Assembly: GCF_004683965.1 (NCBI RefSeq)
Contig: NZ_CP038436.1
Coordinates: forward strand, 248,001-312,000
Direction: 5' to 3'
Source of the DNA: Nocardioides seonyuensis
GTDB lineage: Bacteria > Actinomycetota > Actinomycetes > Propionibacteriales > Nocardioidaceae
DNA: 64,000 bases
Below are positions 17,732-25,465 of the stretch, piece by piece (within the stretch, counting starts at the first letter, position 1; every line of letters starts with the position of its first letter). A program made the position numbers and the translations under genes. Below the pieces are notes generated by a model. It did no database searches and was not told the origin of the DNA. It saw nothing but the letters and a program-made list of their open reading frames with translations.

Positions 17732-19252
17732 TCACAACCAGCTCGGCAGCTGGACGCCGGCGAACGGCGCGGAGTCGTCGGGCAACCAGCTGGTGCCCGT
17801 GGCCGAGGCAGCAGCTCCCAGGCCGCTGCCCAGCGCCGCGACGAGCAGCGTCGTCAGGAGCCACGGAACGCCGCGGCGCGCGATGGGGTCGACCACCAGG
17901 TGCACCGGCCAGCGAAGACGGCCGCTGCCTGGCCCCCACCACAAGGAGAGTCCGAACGCCGCGCCGATGATCCCGAGAGAGGTGGTCATCGACACGGAGA
18001 AGGCGAAGCACAGCAGCGCCGCGGCCAGCCCGATGCCCAAGCTCCAGAGCAGCAGGACGAGGGATCCCACCAGGCCCGCCACCAGGTGCCAGGGACTGGC
18101 GAGCAAGGTCTGCGGGACGTCGTACCAGCGGGCGCCCCGGCGCTGCCGCCGCATGCTGGCCGAGGTCGCCGACAAGGAGCCGCTGCGCAACAGCCACACG
18201 ACGACGAACGCCACGGCCACGGTGACGTAGGGAGCCAGCGCCACGCCGCCGGCGACCACGCCGAGGCCAGCCAGGACGAGCAGCGCCCGGCGCAGCCGCT
18301 CCGCCGCGCCTGCGGCGACCGGGGCGTCATACATCGAGGCATCCATGGGTCCGTCGACGTATGACGTCGCGGGGCGGGTGGGTGGGTCCGTCGGCTCCCA
18401 GAAGGGCGCCGCCGAGATGGGCAGCGTCGACGTGGTGGGCACGGCGTGGGGGTCGGCCAGGCGGTCGCGCACCTCGTCGAGGGAGGGGCGGACCGCCGGG
18501 TCGGGAGCCAGCGCGTCCTCGAGGAGTGCCCTGACTCGTCGGTCGACGCCGGTCAGGTCGTGCTGGCCGCGACGGACGCGGTCCATCACCGCCGCCGACG
18601 GGCCGCGGCCGAAGGGAGCGTGTCCGGTGGCGGCGAAGGCCACGGTCGCCGCCCACGAGTGCACGTCGGACGCCGTGGTCGCGTCCTCTCCGAGGAGGAT
18701 CTCCGGTGCCAGGAAGCCCGGCGTGCCCAGCAGCCAGCCGGTCATGGTGATCCGCGCGTCGTCGGCGACCCGCGCGAGCCCGAAGTCGATGAGGACCGGG
18801 CTGCGACCCTCCATGATGACGTTGGACGGCTTGACGTCACGATGGACGACGCCGACGGAGTGGACGGCCTGGAGCGCCTCGGCCAGGCAGTCGGCGAACC
18901 AGAGCAGGTCGTCACCGGCCAGCGGCCCCTCCTCGCGCACGTGCTCCTGCAGCGAGAGTCCCGGGACGTAGCGCGTGGCGACGAACGGGATGTCTCCCCA
19001 CGGGTCGGAGTCGACGATCTCGGCGATCCGCCGGCTGCGGACCCGGCTCAGCGAGCCGACCTCGCGCTCGAGGCGACGCCGCGCCTCCTCGTCGCCCACG
19101 ATGTGGGGCCGCAGCACCTTGATCGCCACCGGCCGCTCCCCCGGCCGTTGCCCGAGGTGGACGACACCCATGCCGCCCTCGCCCAGTCGGGCGCGCAGGG
19201 CGTAGCCGCCCACGGTGAGCCCCGGGGGTGGCGCGTGGGGTGAGGTCGTCAC
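17732..19252 (-). CDS. Serine/threonine protein kinase with C-terminal membrane domain
   Basis: 506 residues. The Hanks-type kinase domain (15-270) has the glycine loop GEGGMGVV, Lys45 in VAIKVL, the catalytic HRDVKPSN (Asp139), DFG at 156-158 and an APE-like PGFLAPE. After a short Pro/Thr linker come several hydrophobic segments (330-360, 390-440, 465-490) and no PASTA domain. The GTG start sits 6 bases after TAGTCT, a plausible -10 box, so this transcript may be leaderless. Its target is unknown. Confidence 0.92.
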   Translation of the reverse strand: MTTSPHAPPPGLTVGGYALRARLGEGGMGVVHLGQRPGERPVAIKVLRPHIVGDEEARRRLEREVGSLSRVRSRRIAEIVDSDPWGDIPFVATRYVPGLSLQEHVREEGPLAGDDLLWFADCLAEALQAVHSVGVVHRDVKPSNVIMEGRSPVLIDFGLARVADDARITMTGWLLGTPGFLAPEILLGEDATTASDVHSWAATVAFAATGHAPFGRGPSAAVMDRVRRGQHDLTGVDRRVRALLEDALAPDPAVRPSLDEVRDRLADPHAVPTTSTLPISAAPFWEPTDPPTRPATSYVDGPMDASMYDAPVAAGAAERLRRALLVLAGLGVVAGGVALAPYVTVAVAFVVVWLLRSGSLSATSASMRRQRRGARWYDVPQTLLASPWHLVAGLVGSLVLLLWSLGIGLAAALLCFAFSVSMTTSLGIIGAAFGLSLWWGPGSGRLRWPVHLVVDPIARRGVPWLLTTLLVAALGSGLGAAASATGTSWLPDDSAPFAGVQLPSWL

Positions 19253-19287
19253 GCGACGAGACTAGCCGCGGGGATCGCCGGAAAGCG

Positions 19288-20361
19288 TCAGCAGACGCGG
19301 TGCATCCAGCCGAAGGAGTCCTCCGCGCGGCCGAACTGCATGCCGACCAGCGCATCGCGCAGCCGCATCGTCAGGTCGGTGCTCGCCGGGGCCGGCACGT
19401 CGCCGTGGGGTGACTTGAGCTCGCCGACAGGCGTGACGACGGCGGCGGTCCCGCACGCGAAGATCTCGATGATGTCACCGCTGGCGATGCCCTCGCGCCA
19501 CTCGTCGATCGAGAACTTCCGCTCCTCGACGCGGTGACCGAGCTTGCCGGCCAGCTCGATGATGGAGGCGCGGGTGATGCCCTCGAGGATCGTGCCGGTC
19601 TCGGGTGTGACGATGTGACCGTCGGCGTGGACGTAGAACATGTTCATGCCGCCCAGCTCCTCGACGTAGCGGAACTCCTGGTCGTCGAGGAAGACGACCT
19701 GGTCGCACCCCTGCTCGATGGCCTCGCGCTGGGCGGCCAGCGAGGAGGCGTAGTTGCCGCCGGTCTTGGCCGCACCCATGCCGCCGCGACCGGCGCGGGT
19801 GAACTGCTCGGAGAGCCACAGCGTCACCGGCCTGACACCGCCCTTGAAGTAGGCGCCGGCCGGGGATGCGATCACCATGAAGGTGACGTGCTGCGCGGGC
19901 CGCACACCGAGGAACTTCTCGGAGGCGAACATGAAGGGGCGCAGGTAGAGGGACTTCTCCCCCTCGCTGTCGGGCACCCACCGCTGGTCGACCTCGACGA
20001 GCGCGTCGACGCAGGAGACGAAGTCGTCGACCGGCAGCTCCGGGAACGCCAGCCGGTGGCTCGAGCGGACCATGCGCGCGGCGTTCTGCTCGGGCCGGAA
20101 GGTCCAGATCGACCCGTCGTCGTGGCGGTAGGCCTTCATCCCCTCGAAGGTCTCCTGCGCGTAGTGCAGCACCGCGGTCGCGGGGTCGAGGGTGAGGGGG
20201 CCGTAGGGGGTGATGCGGGCGTCGTACCATCCCTTCTCGGGAGTCCACTCCACCGTGAGCATGTGGTCGGTGAAGTGGGTGCCGAAGCCGGGGTTGGCGA
20301 GGATCTCGACCAACCGGGCGTCGTCGACCGGGGCGGGGTTGGCGGTGGTGCTGATCTGCAT
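19288..20361 (-). CDS. ilvE: Branched-chain amino acid aminotransferase
   Basis: 357 residues, class IV PLP aminotransferase. GPLTLDPATAVLHYAQETFEGMKAYR is the substrate-side signature. The PLP Lys lies in GMGAAKTGGNYASSL, and YVEELGGMN with ITPETGTILEGITR follows. It interconverts Ile, Leu and Val with their 2-keto acids. It starts 18 bp after leuB on the same strand, so it belongs to the leuB transcript. Confidence 0.96.
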   Translation of the reverse strand: MQISTTANPAPVDDARLVEILANPGFGTHFTDHMLTVEWTPEKGWYDARITPYGPLTLDPATAVLHYAQETFEGMKAYRHDDGSIWTFRPEQNAARMVRSSHRLAFPELPVDDFVSCVDALVEVDQRWVPDSEGEKSLYLRPFMFASEKFLGVRPAQHVTFMVIASPAGAYFKGGVRPVTLWLSEQFTRAGRGGMGAAKTGGNYASSLAAQREAIEQGCDQVVFLDDQEFRYVEELGGMNMFYVHADGHIVTPETGTILEGITRASIIELAGKLGHRVEERKFSIDEWREGIASGDIIEIFACGTAAVVTPVGELKSPHGDVPAPASTDLTMRLRDALVGMQFGRAEDSFGWMHRVC

Positions 20362-20378
20362 ACAGGCAACCTAACGCT

Positions 20379-21446
20379 TCAGAGACGGGCGGCGATCGCG
20401 TCCCCGACCTCGGAGGTGGAACGCGTGGTGCCGGGCGCCCGCGCCGCGAGGTCGGCGAGCACGGCCTCCTCCACCCGAGCCGCGGCGTCACCGTGACCGA
20501 GGTGGTCCAGGAGCAGGGCGGTCGAGAGGATCGCGGCGGTGGGGTCGGCCTTCTGCTGCCCCGCGATGTCGGGGGCCGAACCGTGCACGGGCTCGAACAT
20601 CGAGGGGGCGGTGCGGTCGGGGTTGACGTTGCCGCTGGCCGCGAGACCGATGCCACCGGTGATGGCGGCGGCGAGGTCGGTGATGATGTCGCCGAAGAGG
20701 TTGTCGGTCACGATCACGTCGAAGCGGGACGGGTTGACCGTCATGTGGATCATCGCGGCGTCGATGTGCATGTAGTCGGTGGTCACGTCGGGGTGCTCGG
20801 CCGCCACGGACTCGAAGATGCGCCACCACAGCGAGCCCGCGTTGACCAGGACGTTGGTCTTGTGGACCAGGGTCAGCTGCTTGCGCGGGCGGCGCTCGGC
20901 GCGGGCGAAGGCGTCGCGGACGACACGCTCGACGCCGTAGGCGGTGTTGACCGAGACCTCGGTGGCTACCTCGGCCGGCGTGCCGACGCGCAGGGCTCCA
21001 CCGTTGCCGGTGTAGGGGCCCTCTGTGCCTTCGCGTACGACGACGAAGTCGACCTCACCGGGTGCGGCAAGGGGCGACTCCGACCCGGGGAACAGCCGTG
21101 AGGGCCGCAGGTTGACGTAGTGGTCAAGCTCGAAGCGGAGCCTCAGGAGCAGCCCGCGCTCGAGGATGCCCGGCGGAAGGTTCGGGTCGTTGGGCTTGCC
21201 GCCCACGGCACCCAGCAGGATGGCGTCGTGCTCGCGGATCTCGGCGAGCACGGAGTCTGGGAGCACCTCGCCGGTCGCGAGGTAGCGCTCGGCGCCGAGG
21301 TCGTAGCGGGTGGCCTCGAACTTGGTCGGCGCGGCCACCTCGAGCACCTTGAGTGCCTCGGCGGTGACCTCCGGCCCGATGCCGTCGCCGGGGATGACGG
21401 CGAGTGTCGGGGTGCCGGAGGATGGGGTCTGCGGGGTGTCTGGCAT
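20379..21446 (-). CDS. leuB: 3-isopropylmalate dehydrogenase
   Basis: 355 residues. [10 protein letters not shown] opens the fold. The substrate Arg residues lie in [20 protein letters not shown], and [18 protein letters not shown] and the family signature [25 protein letters not shown] follow. It oxidises 3-isopropylmalate for leucine and, in CimA-containing organisms, 3-methylmalate for isoleucine. ATG 21446 lies 10 bp after the stop of a 45-codon ORF. Confidence 0.96.
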   Translation of the reverse strand: MPDTPQTPSSGTPTLAVIPGDGIGPEVTAEALKVLEVAAPTKFEATRYDLGAERYLATGEVLPDSVLAEIREHDAILLGAVGGKPNDPNLPPGILERGLLLRLRFELDHYVNLRPSRLFPGSESPLAAPGEVDFVVVREGTEGPYTGNGGALRVGTPAEVATEVSVNTAYGVERVVRDAFARAERRPRKQLTLVHKTNVLVNAGSLWWRIFESVAAEHPDVTTDYMHIDAAMIHMTVNPSRFDVIVTDNLFGDIITDLAAAITGGIGLAASGNVNPDRTAPSMFEPVHGSAPDIAGQQKADPTAAILSTALLLDHLGHGDAAARVEEAVLADLAARAPGTTRSTSEVGDAIAARL

Positions 21447-21456
21447 GGCGGAGAAC

Positions 21457-21594
21457 CTAGTTGTCGTCAGGTCGCTGGGCGCCGTTGTCTCGCAGGTCAA
21501 GCGCGGTCTGCAGGGCCTGGTTGACGTTCTCGACGCTGCGTGGGTTGTCGGGGCTGTGCGCTGCGGGGCCCCAGTCGGGATACATGTCGTACAT
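21457..21594 (-). CDS. Small conserved-looking protein upstream of leuB (45 aa)
   Basis: A 45-residue ORF beginning [13 protein letters not shown] and ending in an acidic, Asn/Gln-rich helix-like stretch. It has a strong ribosome site (GAGGAG, 9 bases before ATG), stops 10 bp before leuB, and is on the same strand. I recall similar [10 protein letters not shown] peptides in other Nocardioidaceae and Streptomyces-like genomes but cannot verify this. No known motif. It lies inside the leuB transcript, between the leader region and the enzyme genes. Confidence 0.6.
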   Translation of the reverse strand: MYDMYPDWGPAAHSPDNPRSVENVNQALQTALDLRDNGAQRPDDN

Positions 21595-21782
21595 CGCTCT
21601 CACTCCTCGGTCTTCGGCTCTGTCGTGCGGCTCGAAGACACCGACACCACGGCGGGTGAAGGGTCGGGAGGTGGCGGGGATCGCCCGTCGTGCCCGGACA
21701 CCGGCCTGCGGAGGTGCGGGTCTCGCGCCTAATCGGCAGGACCCGCCGCGGAGGCGGTGGCTTCGAACCAGGAAAGGTTCTG

Positions 21783-21838
21783 AAGGGCCTGGGGCGGAGA
21801 TCCTCGTCAACGCCGAACACCGCGACGAGGTGGCCCTT
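21783..21838 (-). promoter_or_regulatory. Long hairpin after the leuB-operon leader peptide
   Basis: On the minus strand AAGGGCC and CCTCGTC pair with GACGAGG and GGCCCTT, giving a two-part stem that starts 3 bases after the leader peptide stop codon. A small GAACC/GGTTC hairpin follows at 21766-21781. Neither has a U-tract, so the mechanism (termination or pausing/translation coupling) is open. Confidence 0.55.
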
Positions 21839-21841
21839 CTG

Positions 21842-21886
21842 TCAGGCCCCGCCGCGGCGAACGATAAGTACGAAGACGCTCCGCAT
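21842..21886 (-). CDS. Leader peptide of the leuB-ilvE transcript (MRSVFVLIVRRGGA)
   Basis: A 14-codon ORF: M-R-S-V-F-V-L-I-V-R-R-G-G-A. Five of 14 residues are branched-chain and four (V-L-I-V) are consecutive. A stable hairpin starts 3 bases after the stop codon. TACAGT, a good actinobacterial -10 hexamer, lies 9 bases before the ATG and no ribosome site is visible, so a leaderless message is likely. The layout matches attenuation by charged Ile/Leu/Val tRNAs. The distance to the next ORF start (21594) is about 250 bases. Confidence 0.65.
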   Translation of the reverse strand: MRSVFVLIVRRGGA

Positions 21887-22009
21887 GGTGCGAGGACTGT
21901 ACGACGCCCCGCCCACCCGCCGCCACGCAGTTCGCAGAACGTGTCAGATCCTGAGACGGGTGCCCGGGTGGCGAGACCGCGAGCGTGCCGTGACAGACTC
22001 CGGAGCCTC

Positions 22010-22576
22010 ATGTCTGCACCTCCCGAGCTCCCCGAGATCGTCTCCCGCGCGTTCGCCGTGTGCCGCGAGGCCGGCTATGTCGCCTTCTGTCGGAACGAGA
22101 CCGGACGACTCCTGTCCACGCTCGCCGCGACTCGAGGCGGGACCATGGCGGAGTTCGGCACCGGATGCGGCGTGGGCACGGCGTGGCTGCGCAGCGGTGC
22201 CCGCGACGGTGCGCGCATCATCACCGCCGAGCTCAACCCACGCCTCGCGACGGCGGCTGCCGAGATCTTCGAGGACGACGACAGGGTCGAGGTGCTCGCG
22301 GCCGACTGGTCGACCCTCCACCAGCGCGGCCCCTACTCGCTGATCTTCCTCGACTCCGGCGACCCCGAGTCCGTCGGCGTCGACTCGCTGGTCGACCTGC
22401 TCGAGCCCGGCGGGATCGTCGTCCTCGACGACTTCACCCCGTGCGAGATGTGGCCGCCGGTCTCCTACGGACGCGTCGACACCCTGCGCGAGCAGTGGCT
22501 CACCGACGACCGCTTCACGGCCGTCGAGGTGATGATCGCCCCCGATGCGGCGGCGTTGATCGCCACGCGCCGCTAG
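22010..22576 (+). CDS. SAM-dependent O-methyltransferase-like protein
   Basis: 188 residues, class I methyltransferase fold. The SAM loop is MAEFGTGCGVGTAWLRSG, an acidic residue ends beta 2 (ITAELNP), and SLIFLDSGDPESVG and GGIVVLDDFTPCEMW follow; this resembles O-methyltransferase family 3 proteins. ATG 22010 was chosen because the sequence upstream is the leuB leader region. No neighbour points to a substrate. Confidence 0.75.
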   Translation: MSAPPELPEIVSRAFAVCREAGYVAFCRNETGRLLSTLAATRGGTMAEFGTGCGVGTAWLRSGARDGARIITAELNPRLATAAAEIFEDDDRVEVLAADWSTLHQRGPYSLIFLDSGDPESVGVDSLVDLLEPGGIVVLDDFTPCEMWPPVSYGRVDTLREQWLTDDRFTAVEVMIAPDAAALIATRR

Positions 22577-22783
22577 GCGGCTCTCGCTCACGTAGGACCT
22601 CTGTCCTGGCTTGTCAAGACTTTGGTGGTCAATTTTCCGCAACATTGAGACGTGGACCCTGATCGCCGCCTAGCGTGTGAGTCACCTCACTCGATCGCTC
22701 GTCACCCACGGTGACGTAAGCGTCCCTCCCGGGCTCCATCGCTCTCAGACCTCAGCGCGGCGTGCCCAGACAAGGAACCCGTC

Positions 22784-23389
22784 ATGCAGATGCCCTCTCG
22801 GCGTGCCCAGAAGATCCTGACCGCCGCCGCCACCCCCCTCGCCCTCGTGGCAGCCGGCGCGATGATCTACCAGGCGTCGTACGCCGCATTCAGCGGACAG
22901 ACCCGGAACTCCGGCAACCAGTGGTCCACCGGCTCGGTCAGCCTGACCGACGACGACGCGGGCTCGGCGCGCTTCCAGGTCGGCAACATGCTGCCCGGCG
23001 ACAACGACAGCAAGTGCATCAAGGTCACCGCGAACGCCAGCGTGGCGAGCACGGTCAAGGGCTACACGGTGAACCCCGTGCTCTCGAACTCCGACCTGGA
23101 GAAGTACGTCAAGATCACCATCAAGGACGGCACCGGCGGCTCCTTCGCCGACTGCACCGGCTTCCAGGCCGAGAACACGCTGGTCTCGGATGCCCCGCTG
23201 TTCAACCTCGCCATGGCCAACCGCTACGAGGCCGGCATCGGCGGATGGTCGGTCCCCGCCGGCGTCTCGAGCAAGACCTACCAGATCAGCTGGAAGTTCG
23301 ACACCACCGGTCTCTCCCAGGCCGCCGTCGACCAGCTGCAGGGGAAGAGCACGGGCATCGACGTGCAGTGGGAGATGCAGAGCAACTAG
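22784..23389 (+). CDS. TasA/camelysin-like secreted protein with SipW-type signal
   Basis: 201 residues. A hydrophobic leader (10-30) runs into AAFSGQTRNSGNQWSTGSVSL, the pattern of SipW-dependent signal peptides of the TasA/CalY family. A beta-rich domain of 150 residues with two Cys (DSKCIKVTANAS and FADCTGF) follows. TasA proteins form extracellular matrix fibres in Bacillus. The next gene, overlapping by one base, encodes a SipW-type signal peptidase, which supports the assignment. AAGGAACCC precedes the ATG. Whether it polymerises is unknown. Confidence 0.8.
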   Translation: MQMPSRRAQKILTAAATPLALVAAGAMIYQASYAAFSGQTRNSGNQWSTGSVSLTDDDAGSARFQVGNMLPGDNDSKCIKVTANASVASTVKGYTVNPVLSNSDLEKYVKITIKDGTGGSFADCTGFQAENTLVSDAPLFNLAMANRYEAGIGGWSVPAGVSSKTYQISWKFDTTGLSQAAVDQLQGKSTGIDVQWEMQSN

Positions 23390-24741
23390 TGCGCACACCA
23401 CGTCGTCTGGCAGCAGCCGGGCCCCTCGCCTGGGCGCGGCTGCTCCTCGTGGTGCTCGCGCGTGCCTACCGCGCTGGACTGCTGGTGCTGGCAGCGGTCG
23501 CGGCGGCGCCCCTGCTCCTCAGCTGGAGCTCGTTCGTGATCGAGTCGGGGTCGATGGAGCCGTCGATCGCGGTCGGTGACGTCGTGGTCGCCAAGCCAGT
23601 CGAAGCAGAGCACCGCGTGCACGTCGGCAGGGTCTACGTCTTCGCCGACCCCGCCCGTGCCGACCGGCTGCTCGTCCACCGCGTCGTCGAGCGCCGTGAC
23701 GACGGTGGTTTCACCACAGCGGGTGACGCCAACGAGGTCACCGACAGCACGCCGCTGGAGCCGTCGAGCATCCGTGCCCAGGGCATCCTGCTGGCTCCCT
23801 ACGTCGGGCTGCCCGTGCACTGGGTGCACACCGGCCAGTGGAGCCGGCTGGCGCTCTTCCTGATGTTCACCTGTGCTGCCTTCACCCTGGCCACGCGCAC
23901 CTGCGACGGGAGTCGCCCCACCGGCAGAGGTCGTCGCTCCGGCGCGGCCGCGGCAGTGGCCCTCGCGGTGGCCACCACCTCCACCGCGGGAACCGCCGGT
24001 GCCGGCTTCACCGACACCACCGCCAACGGCTCCAGCAAGTGGACGGCAGGCACGTGGATGCATCCCTACGTGGCGGCTGTGTCGGCGGACCGGCCGTTCG
24101 GGTTCTGGCTCCTCGACGAGCCGGCTGGATCGGCCTACGGCCTGGACCGCTCCGGCAACGACCATACCGCGCAGTTCTACGACTCCCTCACGCTCGGGCA
24201 GCCCGGCGCCCTCCCCAACAACCCGGGCACCGCCATGCGCCTCAGCGGGGGGCGAGCCGTCCTCGGCAACAACCCGACGCCGGCTCCGGCGGCCTACTCG
24301 CTCGAGCTGTGGTTCCGCTCGACGTCGGCCTCCGGTGGCTACGTCGCCGGATTCGAGAACGACCGCGACGGCTCCGGCTGGAAGGCCACCGCCGACCGCA
24401 TCCTCCAGCTCGAGCCGTCCGGGCGACTCACCTTCGGCGCCTGGGACAGCTACAAGACCTCCATCACCACCCCAGCGGCCTACAACGACGGCCGCTGGCA
24501 CCACGTGGTCGTGACCACCACCTCGGGCCGGCTCTCGACGATCTACGTCGACGGGTCACCCGTCACCAGCGGCCCGACCTCGCCCGTGTCCACCTACTTC
24601 GGCTTCTGGAGGCTCGGCCAGGGCACCGTCGGCCCCGGGACGAACCACACGTCGTCCTTCCCCGGCGAGATCGACAACGTGTCGGTGTTCCACTCGGTGC
24701 TGTCACCCAGCCGGGTCGCGGCCCACTGGGTTGCCCGCTGA
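23389..24741 (+). CDS. SipW-type signal peptidase fused to a second signal segment and a LamG domain
   Basis: 450 residues. An N-terminal membrane helix (28-46) is followed by an ER-type signal peptidase I domain: catalytic Ser55 in SGSMEPSI, His97 in LLVHRVV and an acidic site in TTAGDANEVTD. A second helix lies at 151-168. Residues 184-222 form another hydrophobic leader ending AGFTDTTANGSSKWTAGTW, itself a SipW-type substrate pattern. Residues 235-450 are a concanavalin-like LamG domain (SLELWFRSTSASGGYVAG, GRWHHVVVTT, IYVDGSPV). One polypeptide thus carries peptidase and apparent substrate. GTG overlaps the tasA-like stop. Confidence 0.82.
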   Translation: MRTPRRLAAAGPLAWARLLLVVLARAYRAGLLVLAAVAAAPLLLSWSSFVIESGSMEPSIAVGDVVVAKPVEAEHRVHVGRVYVFADPARADRLLVHRVVERRDDGGFTTAGDANEVTDSTPLEPSSIRAQGILLAPYVGLPVHWVHTGQWSRLALFLMFTCAAFTLATRTCDGSRPTGRGRRSGAAAAVALAVATTSTAGTAGAGFTDTTANGSSKWTAGTWMHPYVAAVSADRPFGFWLLDEPAGSAYGLDRSGNDHTAQFYDSLTLGQPGALPNNPGTAMRLSGGRAVLGNNPTPAPAAYSLELWFRSTSASGGYVAGFENDRDGSGWKATADRILQLEPSGRLTFGAWDSYKTSITTPAAYNDGRWHHVVVTTTSGRLSTIYVDGSPVTSGPTSPVSTYFGFWRLGQGTVGPGTNHTSSFPGEIDNVSVFHSVLSPSRVAAHWVAR

Positions 24742-25404
24742 TCCTGCACGCACCGGCAGCTGGACGACGACCCACGGGAGCATCACCTGGGCGAGCGGCC
24801 CGATCGCCAACGCGTAGAGGACGGTGCCGACTCCCAGCACGCCGCCCAGGAGCAGGCCGATCACGACGACGCTGACCTCGAGCACCGTGCGCACCAGGCG
24901 CAGCGACAGTCCGGTGCGACGGGCGAGACCCGTCATCAGGCCGTCACGCGGCCCGCGTCCGAGCTGGGAGCCGATGTAGAGCGCGGTGGCGAGCCCGTTG
25001 AGCACCACGCCGCCGACCATCAGGGCGATGCGCGCGGACCACGCGCCCGGCTCGCCGAGCAACGCCAGCGTCACGTCGGCGGATAGCCCGACCAGGAAGG
25101 CGTTGGCGACAGTGCCGATGCCGGGTTTCTCGCGCAGCGGAATCCACAGGAGCAGCACGACGAAGCTGAACAGGATGACCGCTTGACCCAAGGTCATCGG
25201 CACGTGTCGGATGAACCCTGAGTGGAGGACGTCCCACGGCGCGAGCCCCAGGGCTCCACGGACCATCAGCCCCAACGAGACGCCGTACAGCACCAGGCCC
25301 ACGAGGAGCTGGGGAATCCTCCGTCCGAGGCTGCCGGCTCGCAGCTGCTGGATCGGACCGAGGTCGGCGAGGACACCTCGAGGGGCGTGGACCGTGGAGC
25401 TCAT
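24703..25404 (-). CDS. YczE/YitT-like integral membrane protein
   Basis: 233 residues with about six hydrophobic helices. The N-terminal GVSLGLMVRGALGLAPWDVLHSGF and the later GSQLGRGPRDGLMTGLARRTGLSL are hallmarks of the YczE/YyaS membrane family. ATG 25404 is preceded by GGAGGATGGGAG. It is divergent from a MocR regulator, the classic YczR-YczE arrangement. Function is unknown. The 3' end overlaps the convergent LamG gene by 39 bp. Confidence 0.85.
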   Translation of the reverse strand: MSSTVHAPRGVLADLGPIQQLRAGSLGRRIPQLLVGLVLYGVSLGLMVRGALGLAPWDVLHSGFIRHVPMTLGQAVILFSFVVLLLWIPLREKPGIGTVANAFLVGLSADVTLALLGEPGAWSARIALMVGGVVLNGLATALYIGSQLGRGPRDGLMTGLARRTGLSLRLVRTVLEVSVVVIGLLLGGVLGVGTVLYALAIGPLAQVMLPWVVVQLPVRAGSAGNPVGRDPAG

Positions 25405-25422
25405 GCTCCCATCCTCCACGGA

Positions 25423-25447
25423 ATTGGCCTTCTCGCCGATAGCCAAT
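25423..25447. promoter_or_regulatory. Inverted repeat between yczE-like and MocR genes
   Basis: ATTGGC, 13 bases, then GCCAAT lies in the 61-bp space between the two divergent starts. MocR proteins usually bind paired half-sites in such spacers, so this is the likely YczR-type operator. Confidence 0.6.
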
Positions 25448-25465
25448 CGTGGGAGAGTGGACTGC

